Below are positions 9,996 through 22,599 of a stretch of 64,000 bases of DNA, one piece after another. Positions within the stretch are counted from its first letter, which is position 1; every line of letters starts with the position of its first letter. The notes under the pieces were generated by a model. The model saw only the letters and a list, made by a program, of their open reading frames with translations. It had not been told where the DNA came from and searched no databases. The stretch comes from Azolla caroliniana (taxonomy: Eukaryota; Polypodiophyta), in contig JBHGNT010000009.1 of assembly GCA_043228905.1 (NCBI GenBank), positions 10,478,001 to 10,542,000 of the forward strand, read 5' to 3'. A program made the position numbers and the translations under genes.

Positions 9996-12900
9996 ATGTT
10001 TGCATAAACATGTTCATTTCCTGGTAGTTAGTTATATATTTGATTGACCCATCACATTCGCATTGCACTACATTAGTATACCCATATACGAATTCCAACA
10101 ATTGAAATATTTTTCTCTCAAATAAGGCCATTGATTATGATAATATATTATCTTGAATAGTTTTAAGATTTGCACATGTGTACACATAACCATATACAAG
10201 CTTGTCTGGAAACTTAATATTCTAATAGAGTTGAGTTGCAAACCGAATATGTGTTCCTTTGAAGGAAGCAAGAATATTGGGCACTTGCATATATGTCAAC
10301 AATATGTGGAACTTAAACTAGTGACCAGCTCATGTTACATTATTCAATTGGTTGGTTAAAAACTGAAAGATAACCAATGTCTACTTGTGGGTCACCCCAT
10401 TGTGTACACATAAATGAAGGGTGAAGAATCCCAATAAACCCAAAGACAACATTATAAAAGCATGAAGTATAGGATCTAACTAACCAAACATAAATCATAT
10501 TTGAATATTGTTATGCAACTGCACATGTCTAGCATATGTGTGTATATATAAATACGTGGAAAGAAAAAGTGGTGGATTTTATATCCACTTCAATTGAAGA
10601 AAGTTGGAGCTTCGTGCATTAATAAAGAATGAGCTTGACAAAAGGGGGGGGGTGTCTATGGCCCCATTAGAGGTTCAAAAGTCCCCCCAAAAAAAGAGGA
10701 AGTCAAAAAACATAAAAAGATTTCAAAGTTCAATGCTAAGGAGAAAATAAAACAATGCAAAAAGAATAGAATAAATATGAAATCGGTAATGCTGAAGTTG
10801 AAACTTGCAAATAATTTAAATAAGATCAAACATACGAATCTAAGCGACATAAGGGATGAAATTTTAAGACATGAAAGGTTGTCTAATGCATATACAATCA
10901 CTAGAGAGTGAATGTAACACATATGATACTTGATGCCATTAAATTGTGTTGGAGAGTAGTATGATTGGAGCAACAAAAGGAGTAAACATTGTTCACATGT
11001 TCATGAATTGGAGACATTGTTATCAAATAAATAGGGGGTCATCTTAAATTAATTCCATTTTCCTTATTAATAATTTCTTTAGCCATCCAGTATGAGTGTA
11101 ATTTGTCATTGTCTCCTTTGACACGATGTGTTCAAATTACGTGAACCATAACATCAATCAACATGAATCATAACAAAGAATATAAGTCTTGCATGCTTTG
11201 TCTTGCATAAATTTGATGTCTAGCTTAACCAACAAAAAACTAGATCAAGTTGGTAGCCCATCATGTCACATCCAATGTTTGAGTTATTTAAACCTTTTAC
11301 TTCTCAACCTAAATTGTTACCTTATCAGAATTTGGAAAAAGTTTGGACATATTTATTAAGTCCCACGTGAATATCTAAAGCTTAGCTGGTTCAAATTAGG
11401 TCATTTGATTTTCTGGTGTATAAGTCATGTAAATGATATTGTACTACATATAATTAGTCAATATTGCATTTATTTAATACCTTTTCCTCATTTTCATACT
11501 TAAATTGTCATAAAATACATTAATGTTTAAGATCAAAAGAGTGCAATATGTTTAGTAGGAGATGCACTAACATTTGATCACCTAGAAAGAGGAAGTGCTT
11601 ATGTCACTAAAGCACATTGATTATCAGTACATGGGTAATATATATATGCCCAAAATTGAAAGAAATTTTGTTTTACATCTAACTTTGCTAGATGCTTGGA
11701 GCTTGTGAAAGATCAAGATGCAAAACATAAGCTTTACCACTACACTACAATGTTTTCATGTGGTACTTTGATATATAAATTTCATTTTAACATAGATTCA
11801 TCTTTGTTATTCATTGTGCTAAGCATAAATCTCATACAAAAAAATTCTTCCCAAAAGGCTCAAATTGAACCATTGTGGAGATAACACGTTTGATTCCCTA
11901 GTATTGGTTTTATACAAATGTTTGAAAGGAATAATTGTTGGAGTCCATAAGCCAAACAAATTTCAAGCATTCGATCTTCATTCATATATCTTATGTACAA
12001 TTAGTCAATCTTCACAATTAGTCGCTTTAATGAACTTAACCAAAGAAGAAACCTATTTTGAGAAATGTCATATTGTGTGTGTTATTTGGTGATCCCTCAT
12101 TAATATTAAGTTGCAGATTACCTCATTTTCTTATATGAGGCCATGGATCTAAATCTATACAAATGAAATTTAATCAATCATTTTAATGGTTCAATATAGA
12201 TCTAAAGGTGGTATATCAAGAAAATGCATCTATCTTGGATTATCCTCAAAGTGCAAGATTCTCCATCCAAAATTGAACCAAGAGAATAATTACAAGCATT
12301 TTTATAAAGGATTCAAGTCTGTCGTAATCCCCATAAGGAAGGCTATCTCAAGAAGAGGAAGATGCATATTGATCATATATGTGCATTAATATAGGTGTAC
12401 ATGGTTGATGGATGGTTCATGGTGAAACAAAGGGCTTCGAAGACTAAGATATAAATATGGGATAGGCTTTTGCCATGTGACATAGAGCCCCATCTTCTCA
12501 TGCACTCGGGGAACTATCTATCAAAATGGGCCTTGGCCACCCATTCATCCCAATAAACAATTGGGTAGACCAACCATCATGCAAAAACTAAGGTTTTACC
12601 ATATGACATGAGTATCGAAGTGAGGCTTCTTGTCGTGTTTCTGATTTACATGTACTAGTAAATAACTTTCTCTTAGAGAACTCCAAAAGATTTAAGGACA
12701 AAATATTGTAAGGGAGGAGAAATGTTACGAAGTGAGACATTGAGGCCTAGAGTTGGCCAAACCCTCATAAGTAGAGCCATTGCAACAAGTGTGACATTCA
12801 TATATGAAGCATGTATGAGCATGTTATCCTAGGTACACATGGATCATTGTGGTTCAATGGGATTAGTGAATGGTTAAATAGTAAGTTCTAATCATTGATT

Positions 12901-13127
12901 AGGTTTCTAGAAAGTAGCGAATAAGACCATTGATCCACTACAAAAAACAGCCTTAGCTACTCTGTAATCTAATTAAGCTTGTAACAAACATCCTCATTTG
13001 TTACATGATTTGTAGATCAAGATCTTATTTTTTTTAATTTTCAAACCTTGTCTCTATGCAAGCTCATGTTCATGCATATCTTTTTCGTGTTTTTCATATG
13101 TATACACACACACACACATTCTTCTAC
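9991..13127. other. AT-rich intergenic DNA
   Basis: No host gene is recognisable. Short frames at 10153, 11696, 11865 and 12186 show no motif. Near 12710-12725 a purine tract GTAAGGGAGGAG followed by TGTTACGAAG resembles the start of a gypsy-type 3' LTR, but no gypsy protein can be read with confidence. Confidence 0.55.
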
Positions 13128-13144
13128 TCTACCTATTGTATCTT

Positions 13145-14190
13145 TTTTTTTTTCCAAAATGAAGCTACTTTCCCATTAGTTAGGTAGGATTATTACAAAG
13201 AGATTGATTGTACAAGGAGGCTTAAATAGAGATTGGGGAATCCCCCTCCGATCAAGTTCAAGAAATTGAGACTAGTTACATCGCCTTTCAGATTGACTAC
13301 TTAGTGTAAGTACCTAAAGCTAAAACAGTTCCCTGTAGTGATGGCTAGTACGAGACAACTCTTGGGGTCGACAACAGAGGGAGGGTGGTAAGTGAACTGG
13401 AAACAGCCAGCGTGGGGGCTGGTAGTTCCACCTCGGGCCACTACCTCCTTGTGTCACCATAGGCGTGTTCCGCCATTTCTGCAAAAAGCGCAAACGAGCA
13501 GTACCCACGTCAGAGGAATGGCTGCAAACCTCGTCCAATTGCCCTTGTAGGCAGCTAATAGCGCAAACCATATGCCCATGATCACTTCCTCTAGAGGTCG
13601 CACCAGATCCTGGAAGACCTTTAGGCAACGCACTTTCCATACATACCATAGGGTGAAGCCTGCGATCAACATCCAAAGGTTCGGGAACCTAGGGGATGCG
13701 GACTGCAAGCCTCTCTCAAATCGAATCTTGGCGATTTTTCCTCTCATGCATACATAGCACCAACTATCCGCATTGAAGGCGTCCGTCCACCTATCACCAG
13801 AGTGATCAAGCCATGCCGCAACACTCCACGATGTTGTTCCTTCCATTTCACATGCCGCAAGGAGGCAAGTCACTCTATCCCATACCTTTTGAGTGTGAGG
13901 GCAATCCCATAGAAAATGCCTCAGAGTCTCAATAGGTGAATGGCAAAGTGGGCAGCCTAACAGGCCGCCACGTTTACCCAACCATTCGCCAACGGGAACC
14001 ACATTGTGACAGATTTTCCACCAAAAAATCTTTATCTTTTCCGGCAAGTGGAGACACCAGAGACCCTTCCAAAAGGTAATGAGCACCTCATCAGGGATGC
14101 CCAATGTACGCCAGCCATTGCGTAAGGGGCCGTCTAGCTGCAGTTGAAAAGCCCGACCTAGTTTATGTACCCAGTTTAGTGTTGTACCCG
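13145..14190 (-). mobile_element. L1a: 5'-truncated L1-like LINE with 17-bp target-site duplication
   Basis: TCTACCTATTGTATCTT occurs at 13128-13144 and again at 14191-14207. Between them lies a minus-strand LINE end with its poly(A) tail, seen as a T run at 13142-13153. The insert is 1046 bp and carries only the C-terminal part of ORF2. Confidence 0.93.
13454..14104 (-). pseudogene. L1a ORF2 C-terminus with RT-associated zinc-binding domain
   Basis: An open frame of 216 codons starts with FWKGLWCLHLPEKIKIFWWK. CPLCHSPIETLRHFLWDCPH follows, which is the plant LINE zf-RVT domain (Cys-x2-Cys ... His-x4-Cys). The downstream LWYVWKVRCLKVFQ block is also typical of this region. The reverse transcriptase itself was never copied in, so the fragment has been inactive since insertion. 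Confidence 0.9.
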
Positions 14191-14924
14191 TCTACCTATT
14201 GTATCTTATCATTTGATTTTATGGATACTCCAAGATCTAGTAAATGTAAAACATTTTTTCTTATTTCCTCTTTTTGTTTTGTGAATCTTGCATGACTTAA
14301 AGGCAATATTTCTTTCTTTTTTTACCAAAACAACACTACTTCACATTAGTTAGCAAACAAAGTACATCAAAGTTCAACCATATTCAGCAAAACTCACACT
14401 TCTCCCCACAGAACTAATCATAAACCCCACCCCCTCATTTACAACAAAAGTATCCCACCAACTCTTTTTACATGGTAGCGTACTTGTACCGTAGCTATAC
14501 ATATTTACATCTCCTGCCCACTAATGGAAGCCATTGGCGGAAACAACCATCTGGGTGCTTAGTAGTTCCATTTAGGCCCGTATGATGATTTGACTATTGT
14601 AGGAGAACCACCCCATTTCAACAGAAACTTTGACCGAGCCCTTTCTGCTTCATCCAAGTCCCCTTGAATCGAGTCGTATCATCCGCACAACCAAGATACC
14701 AACTCGAACCATATGTTTAGCAACCCCTCACCACTTGGGAGCTTTGGCTGCTGAAAAACAAACATACAACATCTAGTCCAACTATACCAGATCGATAAGC
14801 ACACCACCATCATCCATATCTCCTCAAAAAATGTAGAGTTTGTGCCAGCTCGTACTCCAACACATTAGAACACGCTGCCACCATGCACTATAAATCCATG
14901 ACCATGTGAATTTAACTGGTCCGC

Positions 14925-16333
14925 CTAACCTTCCCCTGTTAACTTCAAACCCTGTAAGGACCACCACACAACTCTCCCATTCACACCGCATGCTACCACT
15001 ATCTTGAGACTTGTACCCCAAATGTAAATCGCTTTTGCACAATTCCAAAAACAATGAGATATTGATTCCGAAGATTGTCCACATAGCTTATGGCCAGCCT
15101 CCCCACCACGACACCTCATCCACTCCCCTACAGGTATCGCCTTATGGCTAAGAAGCCACAACCAAACCTTTATTTTTTTTGGCATATCCAACACCCATTG
15201 TCTCCTCCAAAATGACTTCAACAAGTCCTCTTATATGCCTCTACCCCTCCAACTATTGCGAGTTAGAGAAGTGCCCAGTGATTTGGAGCCAATGACGTGC
15301 CTTCCTATTTTAGTACTATACTCAAAAAACCCCTCTAGTTTGTTCATTCCCAGTTTCTGCCACCATACCTCTAGTGGATCCCACTCCAAATCACATAGGG
15401 GCATGTTGTCAAATAGCCATAGTTTACAATCATTATCCAGCTTCCCTAGGTCCGGATTCGGTTGCCACTTCTTACCTTCCAACACTGCCACCCGCACTGC
15501 CAACCATCGGCCATTGTTGGACAAAGCACTTAGGTTTCCCCACAAGCGATATTCATTAGATGGGAACCTGCCACGGATAATTTGTGTATCGCCTTCACCT
15601 ACAAACCACCTAGACCAAAACCCCTCTTCCTCATTCAACCTATCTAGACCATAAATAGCCTTTTCTATCAGCTGGGTCACCTTTTCTAGCTTGCCAATAC
15701 ACATACTATTACCAGTCTGACCCTCCCTCCTCTTCATTTTGGAAACCTCCCAATCTCTTACTGAACTAACATTGTACCCTAACATGCGCCCCCATGACAA
15801 ATATTTTTTCGGTCCAAGCATCTTACCCTCTTCGCTTCTAATCTTAGGGTTCCAAAATAGCGGTTGTTAAAACTGTTCCTCCAACGTTTTCAGTTGCATT
15901 AAGACCGACCCTTCACTTACACATGACCAAGCCCTCATTGTGGCGCAGGCCACCCCATCCTCCATGCTAACTAGTTCTTTCAACTTTAGATCGGGACTGA
16001 ATGACCACCACATCTTTGCCTTCCAATGGTTGTCATTCCTCGGACACCAGAGGTCAGCTCTGTCCCTAAGAAGCATCTTCCATAATTATGGTCCAAGTTG
16101 TAGACTTCGTACCAGAATCTTACTGAGTAAAACTTACTTTGGTGAAATGGATCCACCAACCCAAGTCCACCATAATTTTTCACCTTGATCAAACAACTCC
16201 ACGCCACTTTAGTTGACGTCATCTCATGGTCTCTACCCGACCAAAGGAACCCTCTCACCATTGCCTTAATGTTTTTGATGCAAGATTTGTCTAACATCCA
16301 GAATGCCACTTGTGAGGAATCTTTCTCAGCCAC
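14925..16333 (-). pseudogene. L1b ORF2 C-terminal half
   Basis: At 15986-16333 the frame reads IKAMVRGFLWSGRD and NYGGLGLVDP, the block that normally lies between RT and the zinc domain in plant LINEs. 15231-15821 continues with FWSRWFVGEGDTQIIRG and GFFEYSTKIGRHVIGS. 14925-15224 holds the zinc-binding part, VWLWLLSHKAIPVGEWM. Frames shift between these blocks. Confidence 0.82.
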
Positions 16334-16334
16334 A

Positions 16335-16540
16335 ACCGAGATCCAAACACGCTATGAAAGAAACAAAACAGAAATGAAGATTGATACACTCACACAGGAA
16401 TGAGATGACATTGTATGTTTACGTGGAAAACCTCGAAAAGGCAAAACCACTGGAGTTCTCATACTCCGAACAAGATCACTATCTGAGAGAGGTACTATAG
16501 TGCGAGACTCGAAGGCAACGACCTTGAGCTCTATCTTCTC
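16335..16540. other. Foreign segment replacing the RT catalytic core of L1b
   Basis: RT similarity stops on both sides of this stretch; roughly the second half of RT, including the YADD box, is missing. It contains TTTACGTGGAAAACC, a sequence I associate with the LTRs of some plant retrotransposons, so it may be an LTR scrap. The origin is not proven. Confidence 0.55.
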
Positions 16541-18400
16541 AAAGTGAAGCATGAGACATGCAATATGTTGATTGGTTTTCTTTGCTAAGGCAATCACCTC
16601 CCAAAAGGTCAACACATTATCAATTATGCATCTATTTTCCATTAATCCTGTTTTTCCAACATTAATTAGTGCATGCAAGTGGAGTTTGACCCTCTTGGCC
16701 AGATTATTGGCAAAAATCTTATAAATTGTGTTGAGCATTGTAATCGGTCTCGATTGCCTTGCATTAGCTATTAGACCATGTACCTTAGGAATTAGAAATA
16801 TCAGCCTCTCTTTAAAATACTCAAGTAAGCACCCAACATCCCATGCCTCATTTAGACCATCAACCAAGTCAACCTTAATCACTTCCCAAAAAATGTCAAA
16901 AAAAACAATTGATAATCCGTCGATGCCTAGACAAGAAGTTCTATATATCCCCGCCAAAGCATCCGACGCCTCCTCTTCCAAGAGTGGCCTTGACAGATTA
17001 ACTTGTGCAGCCTCTGAAATTCTTTGTTGCATTCCCTCCAATACAAGTTCTGTTAGAGTAGGTTGTTCGGGGATACTATAACTATTTGACAATAGCCCAC
17101 GATAGTGAGTTGTGACCACCTCCATGATCTCTGATACATCCTCCGACAATGATCCATCCTCCTTAATCAGCTTAGGATTGTAGCTACAGTTTGTTCTCGG
17201 TTTTTTATACTTAAAAAAATTGTTGGTTTACCTTATCCCCATTCTTGTGCCACCATGACGTGGAACTCCTGAATAACATCATGTTTCTAGACACAATCAA
17301 CCGTGGTAGCATTTCTCTAGCAGCTTCAAGTCCTGCTCTAGACCAGTGACACATGGGATCTTTCTGAAGCATTCTTTGGGCAACTGTTATCAATCTTCTT
17401 AATCTCACTTCTCTTTCCTTAGACCTCACAATTCTATTTTTAGTCTCCGCTTGGAAATACATTGAAGTTTCAATAATCTTCCCTGTAAGTTTATCAAGTG
17501 TACCACAACCAGCTGGAATACTTGCCCATATGCTCCTTATCTTCCTTCCTACCTTTGCATCCTCAAAAAACTTACTGTTGATCCTCAGGTTGCAATCCCT
17601 TTCTGGCCTCCTCTAGTTGACTAGCATAATCTTAACCGACATATGATCAAAATACGCTTCACCAACGATGAGTTCAACATTGTTGCCATATTTTTCTAGT
17701 TCCGAGCTTATGTATATTCTGTCTATGTGAGACATGCAAAAGCCATTTATACTGCAGCATGCTCTTGAGAAGCTTAGAGAACTCTGAGGCTTTTTTAGTA
17801 GATACCAAACATCTTTCACTCTTATTCCGCCCATCAACAAAACCCATGCAGCGAACTCTAACCCTGCACCACCGTATGCATGCCCCCCACCTTGTCCTCT
17901 GTGTGAAAAGACATGTTAAAATCCCCTGTGAGGATCCACACATCGGCAAACGGCAGGCCATCGGCCAATTTCCTCCAAAAAAAGGCACGCATCGTTGATG
18001 AATTGGGTGCATATACATTTATAATCTCGACTATAGATCGATGCCATCTGACAATCACATAGATGGCACGTCCCTCCACTATGGTGTCCTAGCCCACAAC
18101 AACAATATCTACATTATTCCTGATAGATGTACAAACACCCCCTTTTCTACCATGCTCACCCTAAGTTGGGGACCAAAAAGTATGTCATCACCCCTCAAGA
18201 GGATTGTCAATACTCAAGATTTTGTTCACACTCAAATGGTGCTTTTGCAAGAGAAAAATGTCTGGGATCCCCTTAAAGCTCGGGGATTTTAATTCCTGAC
18301 GGAAGTTCTTCTTTTCCATCATGCATTTGTTGCCACCTAGACCTTGTATGTTCCACGTGATTAATTTCATTAAATCAATTGTGAAGTCTCCCAAGAAGGA
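16540..18400 (-). pseudogene. L1b ORF2 endonuclease and N-terminal RT
   Basis: The endonuclease begins LITWNIQGLGG (near 18370). It has INVYAPNSS and ILTGDFNMSF (about 17900-18040) and ends near FDHMSVKIML (17640). The linker TSWWHKNGDKVNQQFF lies at 17211-17270. RT follows from CLGIDGLSIVFFDIFWEV to CLMLHFEKI near 16550. At that point the first catalytic Asp motif should continue, but the homology stops. Multiple frames are used, so the copy is dead. Confidence 0.85.
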
Positions 18401-18439
18401 CATAGTCTGTCCCCTCGAGTCCATGCCCAATCTCCCTCA

Positions 18440-19715
18440 CTGATCCTCTCCCATCCTAACACCACACCATGCCTTGTATCTTCTTCCAGTTCCTCCTCAT
18501 GGAAGTGTAACACCTCATCGAGGGAGTCTACCCTCTCCTCTAGGCATAGGGGTAGCTACTTTTTAATGCAAGAATCGTTGAAACTCCCATATATCATTCC
18601 AACATTCATCCGCATTGACATCCATTTATCTCCATTTGAGGTGGTGGGTGGGTTGTTAAAGTATTGTGCACCCTGACTTCTCTAGAGTTGGAGATCCATG
18701 CCATTTTGCAGGCCGAAACCTCCAGGTTCGTCAGGTCAAAAGAGAAGCCTACATTCGGCAGCTTGTTTCATTAAGCGACAATCACATAAACCCTCAGCCC
18801 TAGGGCTTCCTCATGACACAAATAAGTCGGTCTTATGGGAGCCTATTGCCTAAACCTAAACCCCTTGCCAAGCGTGTCCCTTTCCGATCTTTTGGACCTA
18901 ACAAATTTGACCGGAACTCTGACATCTGCCTCCATACTTACTTGTCTCAATGCTTGCAACTTCTAAATTTCGGAAGTGGTGGATTAGCTTTCTTGACACC
19001 TCCCATTGCATAACTATTATTTCACTACTCTCAATCCAATACTTCCACTTTTACCAATGGAGGAGGGGGAGCTCATGGCATTTTCTTGTCTAAGTTGTGC
19101 ATTGTTTGGCAAGACATCGGGTGTGCACGCTACCACCTCTTCACTCTTCAACATTAGTTGTCCTTTGATCCTGTAATAGGTCCTCCTCTTCTTGCAACAC
19201 TTCAAAACAACTTCTCAAATCTACATGAGGTGTAGCCGTGTTTCCTTTTTGTTGCAATCCATTTTTACGTCCCAAAACAACAATCTAGACGTTGGCATTA
19301 ACCTTCACATTCTCGGCCCTATTGAGAGTACTCTATCTTGCCACCCCTGTCTTCTCTTGCTTAGCTATCGGCCCCTTAACCTTCTCCTCCCTTACATTAT
19401 TGTTGATCTTCCTGGGGCATTCCTTAGCAATGTGGCCCTTTTTATATAATAGAAACATTGACCAGGTAGTCCCTCATATTCCACTTCCACATCTATCAGT
19501 CTTGCCTCTACATCGTGCACCCTAATTATAGTGGGGAGTGTGGACAAACTTTACTCAAGAACCCTAATCTTAGGGGAGTCTCTGATTTTGTTTACCATGG
19601 TTGCCTTTGAAGGACAAACTGTGCCAATCTTCTCCCCAATCTTTTGCATCAAGAAATATAATTTTCACGGAAGATTAGGAAATATAACTTGTGGAGACAA
19701 CTGTCTCTATGACAT
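18440..19715 (-). pseudogene. L1b ORF1 (nucleic-acid-binding protein) remnant
   Basis: The minus strand reads VEVEYEGLPGQCF near 19480. After a one-base shift GHIAKECPR follows near 19430, so a CCHC zinc knuckle is present but frame-broken. Plant L1 ORF1 proteins carry such a knuckle after a DUF4283-like domain, which I can only partly follow here. Several stops interrupt the rest. Confidence 0.65.
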
Positions 19716-21079
19716 ATAAAGGTTATATTTTCATTTTGAGATTTGGCATATGTGATCTTGTTCCGTCTTTGGTATGCATTAACAACAAAAAGGAAGAAAA
19801 TGAATCATTTACAATAGTTTGAAATTAGGAGAAAAAAAGCATTCATGAGCATTGAGACCTAATATTGATTTCTCTATAGTAATTTGATGGGATTTAAGGA
19901 GTTCGACAAAGACCTTCATGACATACTTACGTTGCTCCAAAATTAACATTAATAAGATTTCAAGTGATCTTGCTATATCTACATGATTTGGATATTCCAT
20001 CTTTTTTTATGTCAGGCATTGAAGATCTAATACATAGCTTAGGTTGTCCTAGATGGCTCACCTTTTCACCATTGCACATTGTGATTTAGTGTGACAATGA
20101 AGAATTTATAATCATATATTGATGTCAAATATTTATTCTCAAGTCCACAAGATTTCCATTATTATTAATGACTTCTCTTCACACAAGTCATTGTTCATGA
20201 ACCCATAAATACATGCATGTATATAATCTCTTATAAAGGTGCACTAATGATTAATTGAACATGGAGAATGGCATCATGAAGGTTGGTTTAGCTAAACACT
20301 AGTTGGATACACAAGTGCAATTAGTGATTCCTCTTGAACACATATGCCTTAAAGAATAACACAAGTAAGCAAAGAGTCAACGTTGATGAATAACCTTCAT
20401 GTTCTAATACAACATAAAGATTTAGACAACTAGTTCAATAGTCCTATAGTGGAAATAGATAAATAGGGGTGCGTGCTCCTGTACACGTACATAGAATAGA
20501 ATAGATTTTTTTATCATCCAGGAGGAGGCCAATTTTGACCTACGCGACCATACCAACATATCTCTTGTATGTGACTCCTTCCAAGGAAATGCTACAAGCA
20601 TAACTGTAACCATAATTATCAGCTAATTTGTAAGGATGAAGAGTGAGTGTTGAGTTATCTCGATACTACGGTGAGAGATCACTTTAAAGTGTTCCATCAC
20701 TTGGCTACTTTTTATAAAAAACCCAACCAAGTGTGAAATACACACAAGGACCTAGGGTTTGAGCCTATGTTAGAAGGCTAGCTACCTTCAATGAACGGGC
20801 ATCTCTTTTCTTTATTATTTTGAGATAGGGACTTTGACAGTGTGGCAAAGGTCTAGCTTCATACACGTATGCCTCCATCTTCTTCAAGCCCAAGGTACAA
20901 TCCATGTATGTACACGGTTGTATGGGACACTGGCTAGGGACGTGGATCCGTCTCTCACCTTCACTACGGGGTGGTCAAGTGGACTGGCACCCTTTCTTCA
21001 TTATTTTCCTCTTTAATTTTGCATAATGTTAATTAAAATTCTATAAGGAAAGGGAGTTACTGCTATGTAGTGAAAAATC
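19716..21079. other. Intergenic, no gene recognised
   Basis: AT-rich DNA with scattered stops in all frames. No tail, LTR or protein similarity is evident. Confidence 0.6.
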
Positions 21080-21290
21080 TCTATGTGAAAATAATGTGTG
21101 CACATATGCATTCAGCCTTCTTGGTAGACATTTGATTATTACATTTATATTATCGTGATTGTCTAATAAGTCCTCATATTTCTCCAAAATTACCTTATAT
21201 ATTCAGCATGCGATAAGTACGTGATACTCATCCTCCACTAGGTTTCCACTGTATACTTTGCATATCTTCACATTATGGTGGTGATGCAAT
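21080..21290 (-). mobile_element. Family X non-LTR element, 3' fragment (copy ii)
   Basis: The minus strand reads KICKVYSGNLVEDEYHVLIAC, then KVILEKYEDLLDN and RRLNAYVHTLF. The EDEYH...C block aligns with the finger of copy i (EDEYHFTCKC), which places this fragment at the C-terminal end of the same ORF. One finger Cys is missing and a stop follows the last Cys. Confidence 0.62.
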
Positions 21291-21768
21291 GATGCCACCT
21301 CAACACCAAACTTGCGTAAATCAATTAGATGAAGTGTTGTGGCTTTCTAGATCTAACCACTGTGATAGTGAGACATGTTTGGATACGTTCAAGATTGCAT
21401 TTTCCCCGTGTATTGGGGCCAATAATAGAGAGAGAGTAGCTAAGATAATCCGAGCTTTTATTGACAAATAAATGGAAAGATGACAATGATAAGAACACTC
21501 TTATATGAACACTAATCAACAATATACAAGAGGACATAGTTGTAAATGCATAAAGAAGCTAACATCAATTTAGTAAAAATAGGAGAGTGAGTACGCTGCG
21601 TAAAATAACCACCTAATTATACAATGCAAAGTTATCTCCCATTCATTAAGTCAATGGTGAGCTTAAACATATGTGTCTTCTAATGAGCCACACATAAGGT
21701 GTTCAGTTGAGCATGTTATATCAACATGTCTACACAGACACTTTGGTCAATAGTTGGTGGTTCCCTAG
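21291..21768. other. Intergenic, no gene recognised
   Basis: A 60-codon frame at 21289-21471 has no motif I recognise. It lies where X copy ii would continue 5', but does not match it clearly. Confidence 0.5.
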
Positions 21769-22097
21769 TGTTTGAGTCTGAGATTGTCGGTACAAAAACA
21801 AGAACAATATTTATTCTAAGAAGATCACCAAGTTAACAAGTTAAAGCACGATCAAGGAGAAAAAGTGCGAGAAAGAGAGAGACAAGGAGGCACACAATGT
21901 AACAGTCTGTTCAGTCTTATTCCAAAAGTTACAATACAAGAATGACACTATCAAGAACACCTTGAACGAGGTTACAGAACCAGTTATATACCAGCTAAGC
22001 TAGGGCAACTACCCTTTGACATATTTACATTATTGTCCTAAACTTATTCTATCCAAAGGATGGTGTGAATACGACCATTATACACTCGTATTCGACA
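21769..22097 (-). repeat. B 3' LTR
   Basis: On the minus strand it begins TGTCGAATACGAGTGTATAA right after a purine tract (TTATGGGGGAG, 22098-22108). It ends ...CAGACTCAAACA at 21769. The start matches the LTR start of D (TGTCGAATACAAGTGTATAA), which shows that they are one family. Confidence 0.9.
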
Positions 22098-22599
22098 CTC
22101 CCCCATAATGGGCGTATAGAACAAAAAATCTGTACTAAATGAGTAAGCAAAAGAATACATATGTATACAAAGGTTATCAAAAACATCGGCCTTGTTCGAA
22201 TAAGAAATAATCGAGTCAACCAAGGTCGGAAGGACTAAAGTCGAATTGGCCAGTTCGACAATACATCTAAGTCGGAGTGTTTGAAGCCGAGTCGTCTATG
22301 TCAATTGTCAAATGTCTGAAACCTATCCTGGGTTTCTGACTCAATCAGACTGATTTTTCTGAACGCCCATCTGGTGCCTAAGAGACTAGAATCGGTCTAT
22401 CGGAAGACAATTCATCATCCCATCTGTGACATTATTAGCTGTAGATATCTTCTTGAGGCCGATTTTCCCTAAAATGACGCAGTCCTAAACGAAGTGATAT
22501 CTCACATCGATGTGCTTTGAGGCATTGTGTTGAACCAGATTTCTCCACAAAGCAACAACATCCTAACTGTCACTATAGGCAATTGGGCCAAGTCATAGT

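Larger units (their letters stand above)
14310..19715 (-). mobile_element. L1b: near-full-length but rearranged L1-like LINE
   Basis: On the minus strand the order is ORF1 with a zinc knuckle (about 19715-18450), endonuclease (18400-17610), linker (17462-17211), N-terminal RT (17150-16540), a foreign stretch, RT-to-zinc linker (16333-15231) and zinc domain (15224-14925), ending at a T-rich tail at 14312-14323. AAAGGNNATATTT occurs at both ends (14299 and 19718) and could be a worn target duplication. Confidence 0.85.

Noticed and set aside
10656-10976. 106-codon hydrophobic minus-strand frame
   Set aside because: Phe/Leu-rich translation of A-rich DNA; no start context, motif or neighbours supporting a gene.
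15235-15654. 139-codon + strand frame
   Set aside because: Antisense shadow of the L1b ORF2 linker, which shows clear LINE similarity on the minus strand.
14299-19730. Firm target-site duplication for L1b (AAAGGNNATATTT)
   Set aside because: Two mismatched bases and AT-rich content; could be chance, so it is mentioned only as possible.
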